Assembly: GCA_026414725.1 (NCBI GenBank)
Contig: JAOAIL010000004.1
Location: 43,857 to 81,635, forward strand
DNA: 37,779 nucleotides
From: a bacterium
GTDB lineage: Bacteria > Ratteibacteria > UBA8468 > B48-G9 > JAFGKM01
Direction of reading: 5' to 3'
A program made the position numbers and the translations under genes. Below the pieces are notes generated by a model. The model saw only the letters and a program-made list of their open reading frames with translations, ran no database searches and was not told the origin of the DNA. Positions 16,948 to 24,820 of the stretch are shown here, one piece after another; the stretch's first letter is position 1, and every line of letters starts with the position of its first letter.

Positions 16948-17658
16948 TGTTCCTCCTCCTTTACCAAATGTGGATTTTACTGCAAATGGTACATTATACC
17001 TTTTGGCAAACTCAACTGCTCTGGATTGCATAACCTTTGCTCCAGCAGAAGCCATCTCAAGCATTTCATCATAAGAGATTTCAGGTATAAGTTTTGCTTC
17101 AGGGACTATATGAGGGTCTGTTGTAAAGACACCTTCAACATCTGTATATATCTCACACAGGTCTGCTTTTATTGCTGCTGCTATGGCTATTGCTGTAAGG
17201 TCTGAACCACCCCTTCCTAATGTGGTAATAGCACTTTCAGGACTTATTCCCTGAAACCCCGCTATGACTACAATGCTACCTTTATTCAATTCATCTATTA
17301 CTCGTGATGGTTCAATTTTCTGAATTCTTGCCTTTGTATGAAAACTGTCTGTCTGTATTCCTGCAAAATGTCCGGTCATACCTTCTGCTTTCTCTCCGAT
17401 ATTTTCAATTGCCATACATAGTAGTGCAACAGATACAATCTCACCTGTAGATAAAAGAAGGTCCATTTCTCTTTCAGGTGGGCTGGGATGAACCTCTTTT
17501 GCAAGTGTAATAAGGTTATCTGTGGTCTTCCCCATAGCAGAGACCACAACTACAACCTGATTCCCTGCCCGTTTTGTAGCCACCACTTTTTCCGCAACAA
17601 ACTTTATCTTTTCTGATGTTGCTACAGAACTACCCCCATATTTCTGTACTATAAGCAT
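16456..17658 (-). CDS. lysC: Aspartate kinase (monofunctional, two ACT domains)
   Basis: The 400-residue enzyme phosphorylates L-aspartate, the first step to lysine, threonine, methionine and diaminopimelate. The N-terminal amino-acid-kinase domain shows the signature [23 protein letters not shown] and [20 protein letters not shown]. The aspartate and ATP site region continues to [15 protein letters not shown]. Two ACT domains occupy the C-terminal ~140 residues ([18 protein letters not shown] and [19 protein letters not shown]), as in feedback-regulated enzymes of the Bacillus type. The start has a strong site, GGAGGAAGT then ATG. A promoter at 17854-17882 and a ~188-base leader precede it. 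No homoserine dehydrogenase or dap gene is nearby. A strong internal ribosome site suggests a second product (separate entry). Confidence 0.96.
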   Translation of the reverse strand: MLIVQKYGGSSVATSEKIKFVAEKVVATKRAGNQVVVVVSAMGKTTDNLITLAKEVHPSPPEREMDLLLSTGEIVSVALLCMAIENIGEKAEGMTGHFAGIQTDSFHTKARIQKIEPSRVIDELNKGSIVVIAGFQGISPESAITTLGRGGSDLTAIAIAAAIKADLCEIYTDVEGVFTTDPHIVPEAKLIPEISYDEMLEMASAGAKVMQSRAVEFAKRYNVPFAVKSTFGKGGGTMVKEIQLKEGADVSSVSLDEKQAKITIFRVPDRPGIAGKIFSALGKENINVDVIVQNVSKENFADISFTVNISDVEKAVKILKEVAKELHAEDVICDRDIAKVSIIGIGMMNHPGVAGRMFETLARENINIEMISTSEIKISCVVKKADGTKALKALHKEFIQ

Positions 17659-17846
17659 ACTTCCTCCACTTCCTTAAAAGTATAAATCAAAACGATAACT
17701 TAAAAACCCATTACAACTGTATCTTCACTACCAGCGGAGGGAGAAAAATAAAAAACACACCGTATGCTTATTCCTCTCTGTTTTACTCCCTCTTATAGGA
17801 AGAATTTTAAAGAAAACGCTCCTTCTCATTTTCAGAAAACGGTAAC
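17659..17846 (-). ncRNA. Long 5' leader of lysC, possible attenuator or unassigned cis-regulatory RNA
   Basis: The predicted transcript start near 17846 leaves about 188 bases before the lysC ATG. Pairing candidates are ACCGT (17843-17839, reading leftward) with ACGGT (17763-17759). This is followed directly by a U-rich tract (17755-17743), a layout that resembles a long terminator or attenuator. A small hairpin GAAAA/TTTTC lies within. I looked for lysine-riboswitch (GCCGAAG-type) and T-box (GGGTGG/ACCGCG-type) landmarks and found none. Stem lengths are modest, so structure and function are uncertain. Confidence 0.3.
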
Positions 17847-17853
17847 ATTATTT

Positions 17854-17882
17854 ATTATACTATAAGAAGTGGGGCTTGTAAA
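17854..17882 (-). promoter_or_regulatory. Sigma-70-type promoter of lysC
   Basis: On the minus strand TTTACA (17882-17877) and TATAAT (17859-17854) are separated by exactly 17 bases. This is a five-of-six -35 match and a perfect -10. It is the best promoter by consensus in the window and lies upstream of lysC in the correct orientation. The remaining gap, 17883-17980, shows no gene, no strong hairpin and no terminator for the upstream prepilin-like gene. Confidence 0.65.
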
Positions 17883-17980
17883 ATGTTATCTCGTTCAGGT
17901 TAACACAGATATGTATAGCCAGCAGATTATTGAAGACAGAATGGATAAATGTCTCTTGAGAATAGGACTTTATAACCAAA

Positions 17981-18658
17981 CTAATGAATGTCTTTTCCCT
18001 TTATACCATCTTTTGTAAGATTTATATCAGGCAGGTTATCATTTGCAGGCAAGATACTGCTGGCAGGTAAGAACTCAATATGCCCATCTACAAATAAATA
18101 GTTTCTGCTTCCATTCCAGTTCCACCAGTTATTAGTTCCTCCTGTATGGTTGTCAAGCCACTCTGCTACCAATACTTTTCTGTCAGGATATATAACACTG
18201 CTTAACTTCTGCGGAACAGATGGTACTATCTTACCTGTATCATATGTATATGTAGGGTCTGTCATCTGGTTTATCTGTTCTGGAGAATGATAAAAGCACA
18301 TAGAATATCCATAAGAAGTGGATTCCCATTTCTGCGGTGCTGTGCGGTCTGAAGGGCAGTATAGAACACGCAGGTTGTTTATATATGGTATAAGAAACCT
18401 TCTCCACCCCCTTCCCATCCATAACCAGTAGGTGGGGTTTGTATTTACAGGGTCTTGTGCACAGGGAAAATACTCATTATAGTCCTGAAGATATAACTGG
18501 AAGGAAAGATATATCTGTCTTAAATTATTTATACAAACCGTCTGCCTGCCTTTTTCCCTTGTTTTTGAAAGTGCAGGCAGAAGAAGAGAGGCAAGAAAGG
18601 TAATTATAGACATTACTACTAAAAGCTCTATAATTGTGAAACAATTTCTGTATTTCAT
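17981..18658 (-). CDS. Prepilin-like secreted protein with H-X9-DG-type C-terminus
   Basis: The 225-residue protein has a type IV prepilin-like leader: short basic start MKYRNC, then FTIIELLVVMSIITFLASLL with Glu at position +5, and then LLPALSKTREKGRQTVCINN. A C-terminal NYLFVDGHIEFL segment matches the region named H-X9-DG in Planctomycetes, Verrucomicrobia, Lentisphaerae and relatives. Those lineages carry many such proteins of unknown role. The residue before the cleavage-type Phe is Cys, not the usual Gly, so processing by a prepilin peptidase may differ. The central part is rich in Trp, Tyr and Pro (WLWMGRGWRRF, NNWWNWNGS), suggesting a surface or carbohydrate-binding function (inference). 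It starts 13 bases after the ceramidase-like gene with no clear Shine-Dalgarno, so it is probably co-transcribed with it. Confidence 0.8.
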   Translation of the reverse strand: MKYRNCFTIIELLVVMSIITFLASLLLPALSKTREKGRQTVCINNLRQIYLSFQLYLQDYNEYFPCAQDPVNTNPTYWLWMGRGWRRFLIPYINNLRVLYCPSDRTAPQKWESTSYGYSMCFYHSPEQINQMTDPTYTYDTGKIVPSVPQKLSSVIYPDRKVLVAEWLDNHTGGTNNWWNWNGSRNYLFVDGHIEFLPASSILPANDNLPDINLTKDGIKGKDIH

Positions 18659-18671
18659 TTTGAAAGGTGTG

Positions 18672-20045
18672 TTATTTTTTACCTGTGATAGCCCTTTTTA
18701 TAGCAGAGAGAATATATCTCTCTGCTTTTATATCTACATCACAGGCAAGAGGTGTTGTTTCATAACTACAGTCAATACCCATCGCCTCTTTCAAACTCTG
18801 AGTACCATATACGGGTGTTATCTCTCTGTTTCTCTCTTCCTGTCTGAATGCTTCCTCTGAAGGTATATATCCGAGGTATGTATTGGAATTCTGGGCAAGT
18901 AACTTATACCTGAAAGGGAGTAGCTCCTTTATTTTTATTCCTGTCTCAGTAAAGACCTCTCCAGGCAGTCCAAGAACCATTATCTCTTTCCCAAAAGAGC
19001 AACCAATTATTTCTAAAGTAATCTTTCTTTTTTTACGTTTACTAATCTCTATTATAGCGGATGAGACCATATATTGGAATGAATCAGAAAGGATATGTTT
19101 GTCTTTTAGAACCTCCTTTGCCTTTTTAAGTTCTTCATAAGATACATTCCTTAACGGTATTGAAAACTTTTTATAGTATGTCTTTAAGAAAGGGTTCTTT
19201 ATTGTCTCCATTCCGTCCAGTAAAGAGATTGTTTTTTCTTTTATTTGCTCTGCAATGTAAGATGTTATCTCAACTCCTGCCCTTCTTTCAGGGGCTTCGG
19301 GATTGATATGGTTTATATCTCCTGAAGGACCATTTAGTACCATCACCTCTGCTTCAGGAAAGGTATCTTTCATTTTAGTCCTTAACATACCAGGCCAATC
19401 AGCAGATATAAGGGTATCTCCCAATGTATCAGGATGGAGTGCAAAGTTTACTATAAGTCCTTTTATCTTATCTGTCTTTTTCTCTGTAATCTTTACTACA
19501 GAAAGTGTATCATCTAAAGGTCCAGCTACTTCCACTATATCATCAACCCTGTCCCATGGATTTGTAATAACTCTGCCATCCTTTAACAAATACCTTCTGT
19601 TAAACGCAATTCCTTCTACTCTATCTGCTCCTGCAGATATATATGCATCTGTCATCTGGTTGTAAGCCATCCTGATACTTCCAGCGATGTAAAAAGGTAA
19701 AATTTCTACATATGACTGCTCTATATAGAACCCTTTTTTATATGTCTCTCTACCTGAACTATCAGGGATAGGTCCGGTATGTGTATGGGTTGCATGGATA
19801 AGGATATTAGAAGATGGAATACCTGTCTCTTTGTTGACTATTTTTCTTATCTTGTTAATCTGTTCTTCTCCCAGCCAGATAAGGTCAACTGTTGTAATAG
19901 CAAATATACTTCCCCTGTCTTCTATTACACAGGAGATAGCATATAGTTCATCTCTGATACCAGTAGATCTCCTGTCGTTGAAATAACCCACCAGTGAAGA
20001 CCCAACAGGAGGTGTTATTACTGCCTTTCCAAAACCTATTTTCAT
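18672..20045 (-). CDS. Neutral/alkaline ceramidase N-terminal-domain-like hydrolase
   Basis: The 457-residue protein has the start KIGFGKAVITPPVGSSLVGYF and the metal-site motif HATHTHTGP, both hallmarks of the neutral/alkaline non-lysosomal ceramidase N-terminal domain. That domain is widespread in PVC bacteria in single-domain form. No signal peptide is seen. In true ceramidases the catalytic Ser lies in a GDVSPN motif. The equivalent here reads GPSGDINHIN, with Asn at the Ser position, so ceramide hydrolysis is doubtful and the substrate is unknown. The immunoglobulin-like C-terminal domain of ceramidases is missing. The ribosome site GAGGGG is seven bases from the ATG. Neighbours (arabinofuranosidase, prepilin-like protein) hint at glycan or polymer degradation, but that is inference. 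Confidence 0.75.
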   Translation of the reverse strand: MKIGFGKAVITPPVGSSLVGYFNDRRSTGIRDELYAISCVIEDRGSIFAITTVDLIWLGEEQINKIRKIVNKETGIPSSNILIHATHTHTGPIPDSSGRETYKKGFYIEQSYVEILPFYIAGSIRMAYNQMTDAYISAGADRVEGIAFNRRYLLKDGRVITNPWDRVDDIVEVAGPLDDTLSVVKITEKKTDKIKGLIVNFALHPDTLGDTLISADWPGMLRTKMKDTFPEAEVMVLNGPSGDINHINPEAPERRAGVEITSYIAEQIKEKTISLLDGMETIKNPFLKTYYKKFSIPLRNVSYEELKKAKEVLKDKHILSDSFQYMVSSAIIEISKRKKRKITLEIIGCSFGKEIMVLGLPGEVFTETGIKIKELLPFRYKLLAQNSNTYLGYIPSEEAFRQEERNREITPVYGTQSLKEAMGIDCSYETTPLACDVDIKAERYILSAIKRAITGKK

Positions 20046-20126
20046 TTTATCCCCTCAATAAATTTTTATTTGTAATCATAAAAATTTTATAATATTAAGA
20101 AAAAAAAACAAGTTTATGGGGAAATT
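20046..20126. promoter_or_regulatory. Short divergent intergenic region with a plus-strand -10-like element
   Basis: This very A+T-rich gap separates the divergent ceramidase-like and arabinofuranosidase genes. A plus-strand TATAAT at 20088-20093 lies 33 bases before the ATG at 20127. The -35 region 17 bases further upstream is poor. On the minus strand no convincing pair is seen. A run of nine A (20100-20108) lies downstream of the -10 in the would-be leader of the plus-strand gene. Confidence 0.3.
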
Positions 20127-21614
20127 ATGGAGAAAACAGATATCAATCTTCATACAAAGTTTCAGGTAGGCAGGGTGGAGAAAAGAATTTTTGGTGGCTT
20201 TCTTGAGCATCTGGGGAGGGCTGTATATGAAGGGATATATGAACCCAAAAATCCTTATGCTGATGAGGATGGTTTCCGTAAGGATGTTATGTCTGCGATG
20301 AAAAAATTAAATATGACTGTTATGAGATGGCCTGGTGGAAATTTTGCTTCTGGTTATCACTGGCTTGATGGTGTAGGACCAAAAGATAAAAGGCCTGTAG
20401 TTAAAGACCTTGCATGGCAGAGTATAGAACCAAACCAGTTCGGAACGGATGAGTTTATAAAACTGTGTAAGAAGATGTATTGGGAACCAATGATAACAGT
20501 AAATTTAGGGACAGGTACTCCTGAAGAGGCAAAAAATTGGGTTGAGTATTGCAACTCACCTTCAGGCACGAAGTATGCGGATATGAGAGTAGAAAATGGA
20601 AATAAAGAACCATATGGTGTAAGATACTGGTGTCTTGGAAATGAGATGGATGGACTATGGCAATTAGGACATCTACCTGCTGACCAGTATGCTATTAAGG
20701 CACAGCAGGCAGCAAAAATAATGAAAGATGTAGACAGGACAATAGAACTTGTGGTGTGTGGTTCTTGCTCTATAACAATGCCCACATATATGGAATGGGA
20801 CAGGATTGTTCTTGATTACCTCTGGGATTCTGTTGACTATGTGAGTTTACACCGATATGTTGGTAATTATAATAATGATTCTTCTGACTTTCTCGCTGTC
20901 ACAAATTCTATAGATAAACAGATAGAAGAGATGGCATCTGCCTGTAGATTTATTCAGGCAAAGAAAAAGAGCAAAAAGATGGTATATCTCTGTTTTGATG
21001 AATGGAATGTGTGGTATAAAAACTATGAGAATGATGGTAAAGGAAAGTTTGCACCACATCTACTTGAAGAGATATATACACTTGAAGATGCACTTGTAGT
21101 TGCTGGATTTTTAAACAGTTTTATAAGGCATTCAGATGTAGTAAAGATTGCCAATATAGCGCAGATAGTAAACGTTATTGCACCTGTATTAACAAAGGAT
21201 GATGATATACTCATCCAGTCCATATTCTATCCGTTTGAGATGGTATCAAAGAGAAGGGATGGTATATCTTTAAAAATTGCTGTAGAGGGACCATGTTATG
21301 AAAGTCCATCTTATGGCAGAACAAATTACATAGATGCCAGTGTTATACTTGGTAATGGGAAACTTCATATTTTCGCTACAAACAGACACCTTACAGAAAA
21401 AATGGAAGTTTTAATTAGCCCTGCTGATATAGAAATTTTATCATTAGAAAGTGCTGAAGTTCTTACAGGAAAAGACCCGAAAGCATCTAATTCCTTTGAA
21501 AAAAAAGATATGGTGGTACCAGAGGGATTTCAGGAAATAGAGGTTTCAAAAGGTAAGGCAGTGTGTGCACTTCCTCCTCTTTCCTTTGTAGCCATAACCT
21601 TTAAGGTGGAATAA
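20127..21614 (+). CDS. GH51 alpha-L-arabinofuranosidase
   Basis: This 495-residue enzyme has the length of bacterial intracellular GH51 proteins. The opening motif FGGFLEHLGRAVYEGIYEP and RWPGGNFASGYHW are diagnostic. The acid/base residue is E173 in WCLGNEMDG and the nucleophile is E292 in CFDEWNVWY, so both catalytic residues of the retaining (beta/alpha)8 barrel are present. A C-terminal beta-sandwich region follows (~residues 390-495). There is no signal peptide, so it probably acts in the cytoplasm on imported arabino-oligosaccharides, releasing terminal L-arabinose. GGGGAAATT before the ATG gives a moderate ribosome site. No arabinose transport or isomerase genes are in the window. The next gene begins three bases after the stop. 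Confidence 0.95.
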   Translation: MEKTDINLHTKFQVGRVEKRIFGGFLEHLGRAVYEGIYEPKNPYADEDGFRKDVMSAMKKLNMTVMRWPGGNFASGYHWLDGVGPKDKRPVVKDLAWQSIEPNQFGTDEFIKLCKKMYWEPMITVNLGTGTPEEAKNWVEYCNSPSGTKYADMRVENGNKEPYGVRYWCLGNEMDGLWQLGHLPADQYAIKAQQAAKIMKDVDRTIELVVCGSCSITMPTYMEWDRIVLDYLWDSVDYVSLHRYVGNYNNDSSDFLAVTNSIDKQIEEMASACRFIQAKKKSKKMVYLCFDEWNVWYKNYENDGKGKFAPHLLEEIYTLEDALVVAGFLNSFIRHSDVVKIANIAQIVNVIAPVLTKDDDILIQSIFYPFEMVSKRRDGISLKIAVEGPCYESPSYGRTNYIDASVILGNGKLHIFATNRHLTEKMEVLISPADIEILSLESAEVLTGKDPKASNSFEKKDMVVPEGFQEIEVSKGKAVCALPPLSFVAITFKVE

Positions 21615-21617
21615 GAT

Positions 21618-22742
21618 ATGTTTTTCGTCTTTCCTGTAAGGGATGAGTATGGTGTAAAAAGATTCCCTTTCTTTGTTGTCTTGATTATTATACTCAATGT
21701 GGTTATCTTCTTTCTTTATGGAACAAAACCTGAATATGAAAATATTGTAATGCAGTATGGATTTATCCCCTCAAGATTCTCACCGCTCACCTTATTTACA
21801 TCAATGTTTTTACATGGTGGAATTCTGCATCTCGGCTTTAATATGTGGTATCTGTGGCTTTTAGGAGATAACATAGAAGACAGATGGGGACACATACCTT
21901 TTATACTTTTCTATCTTTCAGGAGGAATTTTTTCTTCTCTCCTTTATTCTGTACTTATACCTGAAACAATGAGAAATATACCTACCATAGGAGCATCGGG
22001 TGCAATCTCAGCAGTTCTCGGTGCCTATGCTGTTTTGTTTCCTAAAAGTACCATTACCTTTAAATATTTTTTATTCGCAATTATTCTAAAATTTGGTGAG
22101 TTTGAAATTTATGCATGGGTATGGTTATTATTATGGTTTATACAACAGGCAATATCTACAATACTTATGGGAAAAGGAATAACCACAGATACTGTTGCTT
22201 TTGGAGCCCACTTTGCTGGATTTATCTACGGTATGCTTATAGGTATTGGAACAAAGATCTACAAAGAAGCGAAGTATAGAGAAAATGTTGCTATGGGTAA
22301 GAATATGCTATTTCAGGTTTTGGGTGATAAACAGATTATACAGAGAACAATGGAAGAAGATTCAGATATAAAGCAGATGAAAACAAAGATTGTAGAAACG
22401 ATGGAAGAAGAGAATAAATATGCTGCATCTGAAGTTTATGCCCAACTTATCCGAAAATACCCTGAGGTGGTTCTTCCAGAAAAACTCCAGTATGAAATTG
22501 CTCAGGTATTTGAAAAAAGGAATATGCTTCATCAGGCAGAAACAGCATACAGAAATTTTATTATCAACTACCCTTTCAGTAAACTTGCAGACAATGCCCT
22601 CCTTTCTCTGGGGAAAATCTTCAAACAGACAGGAGAAGAGGAGAAAGCGAGGTATGCATTTATGCAGATAGTTCTTTTTTACCCTTACAGCGATGTATAC
22701 GAAGAAGCAAAATCCTTACTTGAAAAGGATATCCGGAAATAG
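21618..22742 (+). CDS. Rhomboid-family intramembrane serine protease with TPR-like tail
   Basis: Residues 1-~215 form a rhomboid core: FPVRDEYGVKRFPF, first helix LIIILNVVIFF, HGGILHLGFNMWYLWLLGDN (loop and His/Asn helix), GASGAISAVLG with catalytic Ser127, and FGAHFAGFIYG with catalytic His198. Both members of the Ser-His dyad are present, so it should cleave transmembrane substrates. The C-terminal ~150 residues are soluble and helical with TPR-like repeats (SEVYAQLIRKYP, AETAYRNFIINYPFSKLADN, ARYAFMQIVLFYPYSD), probably for partner binding. Rhomboid plus TPR is a known combination. It lies three bases after the arabinofuranosidase stop with an AAGGTGG ribosome site, hence the same transcript, although the functional link is unclear. 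Confidence 0.92.
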   Translation: MFFVFPVRDEYGVKRFPFFVVLIIILNVVIFFLYGTKPEYENIVMQYGFIPSRFSPLTLFTSMFLHGGILHLGFNMWYLWLLGDNIEDRWGHIPFILFYLSGGIFSSLLYSVLIPETMRNIPTIGASGAISAVLGAYAVLFPKSTITFKYFLFAIILKFGEFEIYAWVWLLLWFIQQAISTILMGKGITTDTVAFGAHFAGFIYGMLIGIGTKIYKEAKYRENVAMGKNMLFQVLGDKQIIQRTMEEDSDIKQMKTKIVETMEEENKYAASEVYAQLIRKYPEVVLPEKLQYEIAQVFEKRNMLHQAETAYRNFIINYPFSKLADNALLSLGKIFKQTGEEEKARYAFMQIVLFYPYSDVYEEAKSLLEKDIRK

Positions 22743-22766
22743 GTTTATTAACTTTTTTATATTCAC

Positions 22767-23702
22767 TTAAGCCGGGTACTGATATGCAGGTAATACCCAT
22801 TCTCCTATCTTGCCTACCTCAATATTATAAAATTTCCCAAGTAATATCCTTCTTAAGTTATCAATCTCAATATTTTTTGCTGAAAAGTAGGCAAAAATTG
22901 GCTCTATCCCATACGGTATTACCCTTGCATACTTAAGGTAATTCATCAATAAACTGTATCCTACCATATCATATCCATCAACATCTATAGGGGTTTTTAA
23001 TCCAGGGTATACCATATTTACATAAGTCCACAGGACATCATCTCTTTCATATCTCTCTTTTTTAATATTCCCACCATCAGAAAGAACATTGATATCCAGT
23101 GGTAATCCTGATATCTTTTGCTGTAAAAATATACCGATATTGGAAAGGTCTATTTCTATTTTTATATAACCATTAATAAAATCAGAGTGCTGTGTCCTTA
23201 CAAGATTTTTTACTGTATCCCAGTATATCTTTCTTGCCATAAGTAATACATACTCATTATTCCTATTTTTATATCCAAACTCAACCATTGGTTTAAGATA
23301 CAGCGGTATATCCTTAAAGTTATTTTTCTCAAATGCCTCTTTAAGGATGAAATAGGCAATAAAAGAAAAAGGAATATAGTTTTTACTTTCTTTACCTTTC
23401 CTGTAATTATCAATAATAAGTTTAAGGTTGTGGAAATCATAAGGGAGGAGAAAGTAGTAGTAAAGTTCTTCTGGTAAAAACCGTCTCATATCTTTTATAA
23501 GGTTCTGTGTTATGCCATTAAAGAAATTATATATGTCATTCTGAGATATTATGTTCTGAGGAAATTGATATATTGTGCCATTAAGAATGGAAATCGCCTC
23601 GCTGAATGTCTTTGCATTTAATATCTTTGATATATCAGCCGCTGTAAGAGATGTTTTCTCCAGTGCCTTGACCTTGCCACTTGTACAAAAGACATCCATC
23701 AT
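22767..23702 (-). CDS. ntpC: V/A-type ATPase subunit C
   Basis: The 311-residue, mainly helical protein resembles the AC39/NtpC family. It shows the start MMDVFCTSGKVKALEKTSLTAADISKILNAKTF, repeated helical hairpins and the LPEELYYYFLLPYDFHNLKLII motif. In V/A-ATPases subunit C forms the funnel-like socket joining the central rotor shaft to the membrane ring. It is the last gene of an apparent operon etfB-etfA-ntpK-ntpE-udg-ntpC. In the usual ntp order K-E-C-F/G-A-B-D, the genes after C would follow, but here the rhomboid gene ends convergently 24 bases away. It starts two bases after the glycosylase stop (TAA-AA-ATG) with no Shine-Dalgarno, pointing to re-initiation. Sequence divergence is high in this family, so I rely partly on context. 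Confidence 0.8.
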   Translation of the reverse strand: MMDVFCTSGKVKALEKTSLTAADISKILNAKTFSEAISILNGTIYQFPQNIISQNDIYNFFNGITQNLIKDMRRFLPEELYYYFLLPYDFHNLKLIIDNYRKGKESKNYIPFSFIAYFILKEAFEKNNFKDIPLYLKPMVEFGYKNRNNEYVLLMARKIYWDTVKNLVRTQHSDFINGYIKIEIDLSNIGIFLQQKISGLPLDINVLSDGGNIKKERYERDDVLWTYVNMVYPGLKTPIDVDGYDMVGYSLLMNYLKYARVIPYGIEPIFAYFSAKNIEIDNLRRILLGKFYNIEVGKIGEWVLPAYQYPA

Positions 23703-23704
23703 TT

Positions 23705-24283
23705 TTATATATCTTTCAGAATCTGAAAGTCCTTTTTCAACAGTTCTAACTTATCAGGGTTATATACAGCGACAGCAGGATGATAGAGTGCTACAAGTTT
23801 TACATTCTGAAAAAGTCCTTCCTCTGTTTCTATAACCTTTCCGTGTAAAAAACTTATACTTCGCTGTTCTTTCAAAGAAAACCTGTTAATAAAATATCTT
23901 AAAGAGTGCCTTCCCAGACAGCATATAACAGATGGTTTAATAATCTCTAACTGCCTTTCAAGATAATGGGCACACTCTCTTATTTCTTCTTCTTTTGGGT
24001 CTCTGTTTTCAGGTGGCCTGCACTTTATTATATTTGTAATATAAACAGCATTTCTTTGGATATTAACAGAAGAGAGAAGTATATCAAGTACTTCACCTGC
24101 CTTGCCACAGAAAGGAATACCTTTTATATCTTCATTATAACCAGGTGCTTCTCCCACAAAGATAATCTTTGACTCAGGGCTACCTTCTCCAAAGACCACA
24201 TTCTTTCTTGTCTTACAAAGAGCACACTTTTTACAATGAACTACATTATTTCTAAACTCCTCAAGCAGTTCTCTCTTCTCCAT
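23705..24283 (-). CDS. Type 4 uracil-DNA glycosylase (Fe-S cluster)
   Basis: The 192-residue protein removes uracil from DNA, starting base-excision repair of deaminated cytosine. Motif 1 is GEAPGYNEDIKGIPFCGKAG and motif 2 is LYHPAVAV. Cluster cysteines are C17 and C20 at the N-terminus and a pair spaced 15 residues apart in IIKCRPPENRD...IREC, as in family 4 enzymes with a [4Fe-4S] cluster. An extra C23 is present. Family 4 is common in thermophiles and anaerobes. The gene overlaps the end of ntpE by 23 bases and is followed two bases later by ntpC. It is thus inserted inside an ATPase gene set with which it has no known functional tie. Confidence 0.93.
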   Translation of the reverse strand: MEKRELLEEFRNNVVHCKKCALCKTRKNVVFGEGSPESKIIFVGEAPGYNEDIKGIPFCGKAGEVLDILLSSVNIQRNAVYITNIIKCRPPENRDPKEEEIRECAHYLERQLEIIKPSVICCLGRHSLRYFINRFSLKEQRSISFLHGKVIETEEGLFQNVKLVALYHPAVAVYNPDKLELLKKDFQILKDI

Positions 24284-24818
24284 TATCTTGTGATAACAAA
24301 GATGATATCCTTTCTCTTAAATTATCTTCTATAGATGATTTAACATTATCCCAGTTAAATACAATATCCCAGTTGTCAGATACTATTATGAAAGTATTGT
24401 TTAATGAACTATCTTTTTCTATCTTTACACCATCTATTTTAATGTCTGCCCCTGCTGGTACCTTTATAACATATTCCTTTTCTTTTATATCCTTACAGAC
24501 AGATACAATAACATCTTTCATATTTTTCATCAGATAGTCATTGAACTTATCTTCTACATTTTTCAACACCTCATCTATAAAAGAATTCTTTATGGCGAGG
24601 AGTTCCTTATCTTTCTCCATAACAAAGGCAGTTATTTTTCTTTCCATCTCTCTGTCTACTTCTTCCTGGTATTTTTTTATTTTTATCTCGTACTCTTTTT
24701 CTATTGATTCTTTTTCTGCCTTATATCTTTCATCAATTTCCTTTTCCGCCTCTTCTATTATATTAAGCGCCTTATTCTCCGCATCCTCAATGACTTTTTT
24801 AATAAGTTTGTCTAACAT
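24261..24818 (-). CDS. ntpE: V/A-type ATPase subunit E (peripheral stalk)
   Basis: The 185-residue protein has a long charged N-terminal coiled coil (residues ~1-90, Lys/Glu rich, LDKLIKKVIEDAENKALNII then repeated EKE patterns) and a small alpha/beta C-terminal domain. This is the typical NtpE/AtpE stator architecture, which links the catalytic head to subunit I. No signal or membrane segment is present. Subunit I and the stalk partner (F/G/H type) are not in the window. The gene lies two bases after ntpK with the junction TAA-AA-ATG and no ribosome site, matching the junction before ntpC. Confidence 0.88.
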   Translation of the reverse strand: MLDKLIKKVIEDAENKALNIIEEAEKEIDERYKAEKESIEKEYEIKIKKYQEEVDREMERKITAFVMEKDKELLAIKNSFIDEVLKNVEDKFNDYLMKNMKDVIVSVCKDIKEKEYVIKVPAGADIKIDGVKIEKDSSLNNTFIIVSDNWDIVFNWDNVKSSIEDNLRERISSLLSQDNGEERTA

Positions 24819-24820
24819 TT

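Noticed and set aside
17659-17846. Lysine riboswitch (L box) or T-box upstream of lysC
   Set aside because: The conserved landmarks of either class are not visible in the leader, so I only record an unassigned leader.
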